Origin: Microcaldota archaeon | Lineage (GTDB): Archaea; Micrarchaeota; Micrarchaeia; Anstonellales; SKW190 | Length of the DNA: 50,748 bases | Direction: 5' to 3' | NCBI GenBank assembly: GCA_026414265.1 | Contig: JAOAJI010000005.1 | Coordinates: forward strand, 1 to 50,748 | Shown here: positions 43,711 through 50,748 of the stretch, in pieces | How the letters are laid out: each line of letters begins with the position of its first letter | Numbering within the stretch: position 1 is the stretch's first letter | Position numbers and translations under genes: made by a program | The notes under the pieces: model-generated | The model's database searches: none | Seen by the model: only the letters and a program-made list of their open reading frames with translations | Told to the model about the DNA's origin: nothing

Positions 43711-44781
43711 ATGGATGTTCAAACTAAAATTGATTTGGTATTGAGATATCCTACAGTAGAATGCATAACTGTTGATGAGCTTAAAGAACTTTTTGAAACT
43801 CGAAGCACTTTAAAGCATTATATAGGCTTCGAAATATCTGGAAAAGTGCATCTAGGTACAGGATTAATGACCGCTACTAAAATCAAACAATTAAAAAAAG
43901 CAGGAGTAAAAACAACTATATTTATGGCAGATTATCACGCGTGGATAAACAATAAATTTAACGGAGACCTGGAATTGATACAAGAAGTAGCAAAAAAATA
44001 TTTCGAACCTGCTATGAAATCTCTGAATCTTGAAGACACGGAATTTATACTTGCAAGCAATCTCTACAAAGATACAGGTTATTGGAAACACGTACTTGAT
44101 ATAACAAAAAATACTACCATGAACAGAATGTTGAGATGTACTACAATCATGGGACGAACTGTATCTGATTTGAGTAACGATTGCTCTTACATTCTTTATC
44201 CAGCCATGCAATGCGCAGATATAATTCAATTAGATGTTGATATTATGCATGGAGGAATGGACCAAAGAAAAGTACACATGCTTTATAAGGACTTGCGAGA
44301 AAAATTAGGAGAAAGAGAAAGAGTGGCACTACATACAAAACTGTTAATGGGTCTACAAGGACCAAAAAGAATGGGCTTCGAAGAAGATGAAACCTTAGAT
44401 GCACAGATTTCAAGTAAAATGAGTAAAAGTAACCCTATGTCTTGCATCTTTATTCACGACTCCGAAGAAGAAATAGCAAACAAAATAAAAAGTGCTTATT
44501 GCCCAATCAAAGACATAAAAAATCCTGTTGTAGAAATATCTGAATTGATATTAAATGAATATGGAGAACTGAGAGTAGAAAGACCTATGAAATACGGTGG
44601 TGACATGACTTATACTGTTTTCTCAGAACTTACGAATGACTATGCTAACGGTAAATTGCATCCAACTGACCTTAAGAATGCCGTAACCAAGTATTTGATA
44701 AAATTACTTGAACCTGCAAGAAAGTTTTTCCAGAATAAACAAGATATAATTAATTTTGTGGAAAAAAAACAAAAAGAATAA
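43711..44781 (+). CDS. tyrS: Tyrosyl-tRNA synthetase, archaeal type
   Basis: Class I synthetase for Tyr. The HIGH motif is HLGTG (about 47-51) after YIGFEISGKV; the Tyr-binding region has YPAMQCADI and DVDIMHGGMDQRKVHMLYKDL; KMSKS is SKMSKSNP (about 234-240). The C-terminal anticodon domain is short, as in archaea and eukaryotes (356 residues). The promoter is AT-rich with no ribosome binding site visible. DUF357 follows by 15 bases. Confidence 0.96.
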   Translation: MDVQTKIDLVLRYPTVECITVDELKELFETRSTLKHYIGFEISGKVHLGTGLMTATKIKQLKKAGVKTTIFMADYHAWINNKFNGDLELIQEVAKKYFEPAMKSLNLEDTEFILASNLYKDTGYWKHVLDITKNTTMNRMLRCTTIMGRTVSDLSNDCSYILYPAMQCADIIQLDVDIMHGGMDQRKVHMLYKDLREKLGERERVALHTKLLMGLQGPKRMGFEEDETLDAQISSKMSKSNPMSCIFIHDSEEEIANKIKSAYCPIKDIKNPVVEISELILNEYGELRVERPMKYGGDMTYTVFSELTNDYANGKLHPTDLKNAVTKYLIKLLEPARKFFQNKQDIINFVEKKQKE

Positions 44782-44796
44782 ATTAAACGTGATACT

Positions 44797-45054
44797 GTGA
44801 GAAATATACCTGAACAAGAAAGTTCAAACCTTGAGAGAATTAAAAAAGATATCGAAGAATTTTATAAAACAATCAATGACAAAAATAAAAACAAACACAT
44901 TAGCCAAGAAGTGAAAGACATGGCTATAAGATATGCTAATGATGCGGAATACTTCTTAGGAATTAAAGATTATTTCACTGCATGGGGTTGCATCAACTAC
45001 GCATTTGGATTGATAGATGCTGAACTAAAATTAATCAAAAAAATCGAAAAATAA
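44797..45054 (+). CDS. DUF357 family protein
   Basis: An 85-residue archaeal protein of unknown function. A charged helix is followed by the family pattern AIRYANDAEYFLGIKDYFTAWGCINYAFGLIDAEL, a two-helix hairpin. It starts with GTG, four bases after GTGAT. Co-transcribed with tyrS, 15 bases downstream, which hints at a translation or tRNA-linked role. Confidence 0.82.
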   Translation: MRNIPEQESSNLERIKKDIEEFYKTINDKNKNKHISQEVKDMAIRYANDAEYFLGIKDYFTAWGCINYAFGLIDAELKLIKKIEK

Positions 45055-45092
45055 AAATCTATGTCTGATAACGTCATTAAAATGAATTAGCA

Positions 45093-45713
45093 TTACTTCT
45101 TTTTCTTACTAACTTTCTTTGCCTTTCTAGTTTCGTGCTCTTGTGTTTCTTGTTTCTGTGATGTAGATGTATCATGTGGCGTTTTTCCTCTTGCCATCTC
45201 CATCAAAGTTGAATAAACCTTGTGGAAATATATGTAGTTCCAAAGGACTCCTATGAACGTCATCATGATAAATAATACAAATAATTGAAATGCTTTTGTC
45301 TTTATCAAAATAAAAATAAATCCTAAAGTAATAGGAAGCGATGGAGGTAACAAGAACAGATACGAGGCGTTTTTAATTGCGGACTCAAAATCATTGCTTT
45401 TAACTGCAGTTAGATATTCGTCATTGAACAAATACCACAGCCCAATAATACCTGCACCTGCAAAAGCTATGAAAAAAGCTGCCAAATACACGTGCTGAGG
45501 CTGCATTTGGTCACTTAACCTGTCATAAATTGATGAACCTACAATCTTGGCTAATGGATTGACTTCGTTTTCGTTTTCAACCAATTGATCTATACCTTGG
45601 CTCAAGAGCCACACTGCGAAAAGACCTATTATTAAAGATAAAATTATAGGGCCTAAAAGAGCATTCCAAAGTAATGAAACTCTAACTACTTTATCAGTCT
45701 CCTGATTTAACAT
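45093..45713 (-). CDS. Four-pass membrane protein with Lys-rich tail
   Basis: A 206-residue protein I do not recognise. Hydrophobic helices lie at about 12-39, 75-96, 122-139 and 142-160, with a cytoplasmic tail ending in KKVSKKKK. A loop of about 35 polar residues is between helices one and two. GGTGGG immediately precedes ATG 45713; an earlier ATG overlaps that site. It is convergent with the DUF357 gene, and tRNA-Lys(CUU) lies behind it on the same strand. Membrane role unknown; it could belong to the nearby secretion cluster but only by position. Confidence 0.7.
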   Translation of the reverse strand: MLNQETDKVVRVSLLWNALLGPIILSLIIGLFAVWLLSQGIDQLVENENEVNPLAKIVGSSIYDRLSDQMQPQHVYLAAFFIAFAGAGIIGLWYLFNDEYLTAVKSNDFESAIKNASYLFLLPPSLPITLGFIFILIKTKAFQLFVLFIMMTFIGVLWNYIYFHKVYSTLMEMARGKTPHDTSTSQKQETQEHETRKAKKVSKKKK

Positions 45714-45831
45714 ATACCCACCCATCTTTCAATACAATAAGCCTTTTAGAATTTATAAAGTTTGCTCTATAATGTGAAAACCTTTAGTGATTTTGTAGAT
45801 ACCTAACAATAAAATTTGAGAATTAGTTAAA

Positions 45832-45905
45832 CGGGCCCAGTGGGATTTGAACCCACGACCTTTTGGTTAAGAGCCAACCGCTCTACCAAGCTGAGCTATG
45901 GGCCC
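45832..45905 (-). tRNA. tRNA-Lys (anticodon CUU)
   Basis: Acceptor GGGCCCA pairs with TGGGCCC, discriminator G, no CCA. Anticodon loop CTCTTAA gives CUU. D arm GCTC/GAGC and T arm GTGGG-TTCAAAT-CCCAC are intact; 27-43 is a G-A mismatch. GTTATAAAATC about 50 bases upstream is a TATA box, implying a short 5' leader trimmed by RNase P. Confidence 0.95.
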
Positions 45906-46042
45906 GTAATGCTTCTTGTATGATGTAGAATTATTGTTGATTCATGGAAAGATTTTATAACTTTTTCATTATCTAATCATAATCATAGCATTTTAAATTA
46001 TTGCTGTTGTTCTGAATCACTAAAAAAATCTTGTTTGATTCT

Positions 46043-46567
46043 ATGTATTATGTTTTGGTAATGATTGTTCTTCTGTACTTCTGCACAAATTTTTTCATCA
46101 GTGTTATATCTGACAACTATTCCTATGATTATTCCGTAATCTATAATAAACAAAATTATCAAATAGTGTTTTTTAAAGAACAAAGAATGAAACACGAGTT
46201 GGATAACGAAATAAAAAATATCGTATCGAAAATAGTAAACTCACAAGAATATCTTAATACTAAGGATTTAGCAGCAAAAACAGCGCTTTTTAAAACTAAT
46301 TTTGAAAAAGAATTACTCGAACTGGATAGTAAATTAAAAAAAGACGAAGTTGAACTAGTCTGCGTAAATAATAAAGAGCATAAGAAACTAATCATCCTTG
46401 AAAAGTTATATTACGGCAAATGCTATTCTTGTAAAAAAATCTGTGATTATGTTTTTTTACCAGATACTGAAAAGTTAATATTAATGCCATCAAACAGTTT
46501 TGCAGTACTTGGCTCATTAGATAACTACGCATACATCAGTGTTTCAGAAGTGAGTGCATATGGATAG
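46043..46567 (+). CDS. Pseudopilin-like protein, single N-terminal membrane helix
   Basis: A 174-residue protein. The N-terminus (MYYVLVMIVLLYFCTNFFISVIS) is a bare membrane helix with no basic lead, followed by a helical and beta exterior part containing Cys pairs (ELVCVNNKEH; GKCYSCKKICDYVF). I do not recognise a family. A TTG start 12 bases earlier is possible. It is the first of four small membrane-anchored proteins that run directly into a secretion ATPase gene, so it probably serves as a minor pilin or anchor of that system. It overlaps the next gene by 8 bases. Confidence 0.65.
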   Translation: MYYVLVMIVLLYFCTNFFISVISDNYSYDYSVIYNKQNYQIVFFKEQRMKHELDNEIKNIVSKIVNSQEYLNTKDLAAKTALFKTNFEKELLELDSKLKKDEVELVCVNNKEHKKLIILEKLYYGKCYSCKKICDYVFLPDTEKLILMPSNSFAVLGSLDNYAYISVSEVSAYG

Positions 46568-46820
46568 CTCTGAGTTGATTTTATCTCTCTTAATTGCAAG
46601 CATTGTTTCATTAATATTAATTAATTCACTAAAGAACTATATCAAAACTCTAGACTATCAAGCTATTAACAAGCTAAATCATGAATGTGAATTAGTTTTA
46701 TTCAGCAAAACAAATGCGAATATAGGTATAAAGCATAACGTTTTATCAAAAATTATAGAATTAGAGGAGGAAAATAAAAAATATTTAATTCTAGGCAATA
46801 TGTCTTGCAGAATAAATTGA
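46560..46820 (+). CDS. Pseudopilin-like protein, 86 residues
   Basis: Starts MDSSELILSLLIASIVSLILINSL, one membrane helix whose short acidic lead resembles ArlF/ArlG and minor pilin starts. A small exterior domain with two Cys (HECELVLF; GNMSCRIN) follows. ATG at 46560 is preferred to GTG at 46554; GTGAG precedes it inside the end of the previous gene. Second gene of the four-gene set; likely a minor pilin. Confidence 0.65.
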   Translation: MDSSELILSLLIASIVSLILINSLKNYIKTLDYQAINKLNHECELVLFSKTNANIGIKHNVLSKIIELEEENKKYLILGNMSCRIN

Positions 46821-46842
46821 CTTTTTTAAAAAGGCATTAAAT

Positions 46843-47118
46843 ATGTATTCGATTGACTTGGCGATTAATACAATAATTTTGTTTTTTATGATTCTTTACA
46901 TAATAAACTACATCTTTTTTATTAATTATGAAAAAATGGAGCAGATAAAAATCACAAAACTTCTACGCTTAGGCAATTACTTTATTACCAATGAAAATAC
47001 TCTAGACCACGATTTTCTCAGATTAAACAATATAACTTATTGTAAAGATTGCTATTTAACAGGAACTGTTTGTATTTCCAGGAAAGAAACTGTTTATTGC
47101 TTTGAGGTGATAGGTTAA
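46843..47118 (+). CDS. Pseudopilin-like protein with four-Cys cluster, 91 residues
   Basis: Starts MYSIDLAINTIILFFMILYIINYIFFI, a membrane helix. The exterior part ends in YCKDCYLTGTVCISRKETVYCFEV, whose four Cys could form two disulfides or bind metal. AAGGC lies 8 bases before the ATG. Third of the four-gene set. Its final codons contain the GAGGTGAT that serves the next gene. Confidence 0.65.
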   Translation: MYSIDLAINTIILFFMILYIINYIFFINYEKMEQIKITKLLRLGNYFITNENTLDHDFLRLNNITYCKDCYLTGTVCISRKETVYCFEVIG

Positions 47119-47119
47119 A

Positions 47120-47386
47120 ATGTACCATTCACTTGAAACACTTATAAGCATGATTGTATTTATCTTTTGCTTGAACGTTCTGTTAAACACATTAACATCT
47201 ATAGACTGGGAATTAACAGAAAGTGTAATTGAAATAAAAATAAGTTATGCCTTAGATTATTACCAAGGCTATGTTTTAAAAGATACGCAAATTTACCAAA
47301 CGGCATTTCCTGAAATGATCAAATGCGATCAAAAACTCAAAATTGTGTTAAAAAATTGGTACAATTCGTATACTGTAATCTGCTGA
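47120..47386 (+). CDS. Pseudopilin-like protein, 88 residues
   Basis: Starts MYHSLETLISMIVFIFCLNVLLNTL, a membrane helix with a Glu near residue 6, then an exterior domain of about 60 residues with two Cys (MIKCDQKL; YTVIC). GAGGTGAT (47103-47110) overlaps the end of the previous gene and lies 9 bases before the ATG. Fourth of the set; the secretion ATPase gene follows after 76 bases with a possible second promoter (TTATAAAG). Confidence 0.67.
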   Translation: MYHSLETLISMIVFIFCLNVLLNTLTSIDWELTESVIEIKISYALDYYQGYVLKDTQIYQTAFPEMIKCDQKLKIVLKNWYNSYTVIC

Positions 47387-47462
47387 TGTTTATAATAAAC
47401 TTCATTAAAATACAACACCTAATTGATATTGATTATAAAGTAAAATATTCTTTTTATGTCAT

Positions 47463-49742
47463 ATGTGTTTACCAACCTTAGAGGGCAATAGACTTATAAT
47501 GGATTGTGCACACTGCTCATACGAGATGTACTCTGCTAAATGTATTCAGAGCCATCTGAAAACGATATCTGCATTTCAATCAGTTTGGAAAGAAATGCGA
47601 TACGAAGAAGAAGTAACGATTAACTTCGCTCCTGAATCAGTAAATACATTAGTCGAGTATGTTATCTTCATACGAGACTTCGAAAAAATAATGAGTGATC
47701 AGAAAACTTATGGACATCCTCAAGATGAAAATTATAACAAAAGAATAAATTTGCTCAAATCAGCTTATGAAAAACTTTTTATTGACCCGAAAAAAGTAAT
47801 AGATATCATTGAATCCTACAACGAAGACTTGCCTCAAAGATCAGTATTCTTGGATGGATATAACAAGTTCTCGGTTATAAGAAAGGCTCTGCTCAAGGTT
47901 CTCAAAAACCTCAAAATTATCAACGAAATGCAAAACAAGCATACAGTAAGAGAGCTGTTCCTCGAATATGCAAAACTAAAAGAGTACGAATTCGTTGAAA
48001 TGCTATTGTTACCTGTACCGCCTAACGCCAAACCAATAGACGATCCAGACAGTAAAATACAATTACCATACGGGATAGTCGCTAAAGTCTATGACCTTGA
48101 AGGCAGTGAAGCCAATATTTATCTCATTGAAAACACATATCTGGAGAATATACCTCCTCAAATAATACCTTATATAAAACAATTGATTGAAGAAGAAACC
48201 AAAGCTTTTCCTTCTTCTGAGGACATGGCAGGACTATTCGAAAACAAGATCAGGGAATACAGGAACTATTTCAACGAAAAAGCTCTGCAACTAAATATCA
48301 CTTTGACTCCTCAACAAGCCCTGGGAATAGCAAGAGAATGTGCGTGCTGGACAGTCGGCTTAGGCGCACCTATAGAAAACCTTGCTCTTGATAAAGAAAA
48401 CATCACAGATATTTACATAGACGGCCAAAACAGTCCAATATACATTGAACACAGAAAATTTGGGCTTTGTCACACAATCTACAGGTACAACTTGAATTTG
48501 CTTGAACATGCATTCAGGAATATCGTGCTTTTTTCAGGAGAAGGAAGAAAATTCGACGACAAAAATCCTGTAGTAGATGTTGTGCTAAAAAGATTGGCTA
48601 TGCGATGCCACCTCCAAAGACCACCAGCAACATTCTCAGAACTGCAAGGGGCTCTTAGAATAATGAGGGCACTACCATTCACTTATTGCCAATACTTAAA
48701 CTACTATGCTATGACGCCTTTCTATGCAGGCTACGATGATTTAATGGTTTCACTTGGTTGCAGCGAAGCAGTATTAGGCTTGAAAGGCGTTGGAAAAACA
48801 TCTTTTACAGCTGCAAAAATTGCTGCCATTGGTACTAAAATGAGAATCCTTCCTATTCAAGATATTGAAGAGATTCCAGTTAAAGCCTACAGGAAAAGAG
48901 GGTTCCACATAGGCGCAATGAAAGTTCAGAGCTCAGACATAGAAGGAATGCATCAAATCGGAGGTAATGAATTAGATTTGTTGAGCATGGCAAACGCATC
49001 ACTGAGAATGGGTGATGCGTGTATTATCATAAACGAAATTAGGTCTAGAACAACTATTCAAGGTGTCATCAATATACTGAATACTCAACCAGGTGTTTTT
49101 ATATTATATAATCTGCACGCACAAAGCCTGAAAGACGTACAAGACAGACTGGAATTGGTATTTGGAATACCTAGTGCTAGTATGTACGCAACAGAAAGAT
49201 ATACATTCCTAAAAAAAGTTAGGTTCGGAAGACAAAAAACAGTCAACAGAGTACTTGGTGAAGCGTATGAAACAGATATCAACAATAAAGAATTCGTACA
49301 AACTTTTGGCTTCAAAAAAAGAACCTCAATGAAAGACTCTGCTTTACTTTGTTACTTTTTAAAAAATCCTGAAGCGCATTCATGGACCCTTGATAACCTT
49401 GACCTTACTAAGCTCAAGAAAAATCTCAATTTCTCTGCAGAACCACCTGTTGTCAAAAAACGTGCTAATGACAACGGATTTGAATTAGAAGATTATATTA
49501 TGGACGCATTCTTCAAGGCAAAGATTTATTACGATATAAAAGAAATTGCAAGTAGAACAAATCTAAAAAAATTACTCGAAATTGACTTTGTTTTGAAAGT
49601 AACTGCAGAAGCAAACAAGTTATTGGTTATGCACGAAAAGAAATACGGAGGAATCGATTATTCTAACTTAGTGCCTGAATGGAACGAAATATTCAAGCAA
49701 TTGGCCAAAGAAGAAATTACTCTTCTGAAAACTAACCAGTAA
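47463..49742 (+). CDS. VirB11/GspE-type secretion ATPase
   Basis: A 759-residue ATPase of the type II/IV secretion group, expected to drive pilus or archaellum-like assembly. The N-terminal 25 residues contain DCAHCSYEMYSAKC, a possible zinc site. Residues about 60-290 are helical, 290-430 the NTD2-like part (ECACWTVGLGAPIENLALDKENITDIYIDG). Walker A is GLKGVGKTSF (about 439-448), then PIQDIEEIPV and Walker B ACIIINEIRSRTTIQG (about 518-533), HAQS and a C-terminal helical region. The Walker A lacks the usual GPTGSGKTT but keeps GxGKTS. ATG at 47463 or 47499 are both possible. No TadC/ArlJ membrane partner is in the window. Confidence 0.87.
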   Translation: MCLPTLEGNRLIMDCAHCSYEMYSAKCIQSHLKTISAFQSVWKEMRYEEEVTINFAPESVNTLVEYVIFIRDFEKIMSDQKTYGHPQDENYNKRINLLKSAYEKLFIDPKKVIDIIESYNEDLPQRSVFLDGYNKFSVIRKALLKVLKNLKIINEMQNKHTVRELFLEYAKLKEYEFVEMLLLPVPPNAKPIDDPDSKIQLPYGIVAKVYDLEGSEANIYLIENTYLENIPPQIIPYIKQLIEEETKAFPSSEDMAGLFENKIREYRNYFNEKALQLNITLTPQQALGIARECACWTVGLGAPIENLALDKENITDIYIDGQNSPIYIEHRKFGLCHTIYRYNLNLLEHAFRNIVLFSGEGRKFDDKNPVVDVVLKRLAMRCHLQRPPATFSELQGALRIMRALPFTYCQYLNYYAMTPFYAGYDDLMVSLGCSEAVLGLKGVGKTSFTAAKIAAIGTKMRILPIQDIEEIPVKAYRKRGFHIGAMKVQSSDIEGMHQIGGNELDLLSMANASLRMGDACIIINEIRSRTTIQGVINILNTQPGVFILYNLHAQSLKDVQDRLELVFGIPSASMYATERYTFLKKVRFGRQKTVNRVLGEAYETDINNKEFVQTFGFKKRTSMKDSALLCYFLKNPEAHSWTLDNLDLTKLKKNLNFSAEPPVVKKRANDNGFELEDYIMDAFFKAKIYYDIKEIASRTNLKKLLEIDFVLKVTAEANKLLVMHEKKYGGIDYSNLVPEWNEIFKQLAKEEITLLKTNQ

Positions 49743-49750
49743 AAAACATG

Positions 49751-50143
49751 TCAGCATGTAATTTGAGTTCCTCCTCCACCACCACTTGTAGCTGCAGACC
49801 ATAAACTATTTATTATTGCAGGTCCTGCAGTTGCTATTATCAATCCCATGATTGCGCCTACAAGCATGTTGTTGCTCCATACATTTGCCCTGGCCCTTGT
49901 CTCTGCACCTGTAAACTGACCACCAATGTATACAACTCCAGAACCCATGATCATCAACATTGCTAATGGAGGTATTAGACTTCTTACACCGTTACATACA
50001 TCACAAATCGTAATGCATAACTGTCTTAATCCAGTATTTGTAATAGAATTACATTGTGACTGACATTGAGGATTTTGAGAAAAACCTAATGAAACAAACA
50101 GTATCATTAAAATTGATAATGTCCTAAAAACTTTTTCTATCAT
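49751..50143 (-). CDS. VirB2-like pilin
   Basis: A 130-residue secreted protein with a signal peptide (MIEKVFRTLSILMILFVSLGFS, cut probably before QNPQ), a Cys-rich segment (QCQSQCNSITN; LCITICDVCNG), two membrane helices (LIPPLAMLMIMGSGVVYIGG and AIMGLIIATAGPAIINSLW) separated by TGAETRARANVWSNN, and a Gly-rich end with a final Cys. The plan of two helices with a short polar loop is that of VirB2/TrbC pilins (T4SS_pilin-like). TATATAAC about 25 bases before ATG 50143 favours this start over one 18 bases earlier. It converges on the secretion ATPase gene. Confidence 0.72.
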   Translation of the reverse strand: MIEKVFRTLSILMILFVSLGFSQNPQCQSQCNSITNTGLRQLCITICDVCNGVRSLIPPLAMLMIMGSGVVYIGGQFTGAETRARANVWSNNMLVGAIMGLIIATAGPAIINSLWSAATSGGGGGTQITC

Positions 50144-50219
50144 AAAATTCGCCTTTGGCATATGTTATATACTATAGTGGTAATTTTTATAATTCTTTTT
50201 TGTAATCGATTGTAGTAAA

Positions 50220-50748
50220 CTAGTAACCCCATATTATCCAACAATTAAATGGAAGTGTTACACCGCCACCATGAGGAGGAGGTGGTGGTGGAGTAACAAC
50301 GGTATCGTCTTGTTTTCTTATTAATGTAACTTTATGAGGCAAACCTTTCAATGGACTGTCGCAAACTCCCTCAAAGTAGATTCTATCTAAACTGACGTTT
50401 ACAGTTACGTTGTGATGCAAGTAAAGATTCTTGAATACAACTGTAGCGGAATTATTTGTTGAATTTAAGTTAATCCAATCACTTTCACTTACAGGTATAC
50501 TCGCTGCAGCTGAAGAACCTGCCTTTTCAAGAATAGCCAAGTCTAACTTAACCTTAAATTTAACATTACTGTCAGTACAGTAGAAATGCTTAGGCTTCAA
50601 AGTCAAGTTATATGTTAGATTATAATAACCATTAGCTGGAACATCAAATGTATTTGATATAATTTGTCCTGAGGCATATGTACCGTTAGTCAAGTTTTGA
50701 ATGAAGTATTCAATTTCCTGACCTATTCTCGAATCAGATAGATTTATT
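50220..50748 (-). CDS. Secreted beta-rich protein, N-terminus cut by window edge
   Basis: The frame is open to the right edge, so 176 residues are visible. It contains a beta-rich domain with many N-glycosylation sites (YYNLTYNLTLKP; NSTNNSATVVF; HHNVTVNVSLDRI), two or three Cys, then a hinge of six Pro followed by HGGGVTLPFNCWIIWGY. I do not recognise the family. It lies on the same strand before the VirB2-like pilin, 77 bases away, so a surface or pilus-associated role is likely. The Pro run would require aIF5A for smooth translation. Confidence 0.7.
   Translation of the reverse strand, partial: INLSDSRIGQEIEYFIQNLTNGTYASGQIISNTFDVPANGYYNLTYNLTLKPKHFYCTDSNVKFKVKLDLAILEKAGSSAAASIPVSESDWINLNSTNNSATVVFKNLYLHHNVTVNVSLDRIYFEGVCDSPLKGLPHKVTLIRKQDDTVVTPPPPPPHGGGVTLPFNCWIIWGY

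Overview
The window is an AT-rich archaeal chromosome segment, most likely from a DPANN-type archaeon (Micrarchaeota/ARMAN, Woesearchaeota or a related lineage). Archaeal markers are L7Ae, S28e and L24e followed by Ndk, SRP54, archaeal TyrRS and AspRS, a stand-alone GMP synthase subunit B, pantoate kinase, AlaX, DUF357, DUF2070, a tRNA-Met with a bulge-helix-bulge intron, TATA/BRE promoters, GGTGA-type ribosome binding sites and several apparently leaderless starts. DPANN is an inference from compact unusual proteins, many orphan membrane proteins and a long tRNA-splicing endonuclease resembling the three-unit type described in ARMAN. I see no rRNA, CRISPR, transposase or integrase.

Layout. 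1-7.1 kb: truncated Lhr-type helicase, a GC-rich hairpin region, a membrane protein, TrmI-purE-purC on the minus strand, a HAD phosphatase and a coiled-coil/transglutaminase-like protein. 7.1-8.9 kb: tRNA-Gly, then rpl7ae-rps28e-rpl24e-ndk. 8.9-14.8 kb: a large orphan protein and the S-layer gene with promoter and terminator, then tRNA-Arg. 14.9-20.8 kb: DUF2070, pantoate kinase, GMP synthase subunit B, tRNA-Lys, GlmS. 20.9-27.4 kb: a VirB4-like ATPase split into membrane/N-terminal and motor proteins, two accessory genes, and a 913-residue two-pass membrane protein on the other strand. 27.4-31.9 kb: NAD kinase and an island of ArlF/G-like and class III signal-peptide pilin-like proteins, two carrying LamG domains. 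32-37.4 kb: AspRS, a helical orphan, and a minus-strand operon of a CobO-like protein without a P-loop, a 54-residue protein, AlaX and an ADP-dependent sugar-kinase-like protein. 37.4-45.9 kb: intron-containing tRNA-Met, an Arg/Pro/Asn-rich membrane protein, KARI (IlvC), SRP54, a helical orphan, EndA, TyrRS, DUF357, a membrane protein and tRNA-Lys(CUU). 46-50.7 kb: four small membrane-anchored pseudopilin-like proteins plus a VirB11/GspE-type ATPase, converging on a VirB2-like pilin and a truncated secreted protein.

The most interesting theme is cell-surface and transfer machinery. Split VirB4, a VirB2-like pilin, a secretion ATPase with four tiny membrane partners, and KAQxAFE pilins with lectin-like heads lie within 30 kb. 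They could form a conjugation or DNA-import apparatus comparable to the crenarchaeal Ced system, together with a type IV pilus. That combination is an inference; the individual domain readings are stronger.
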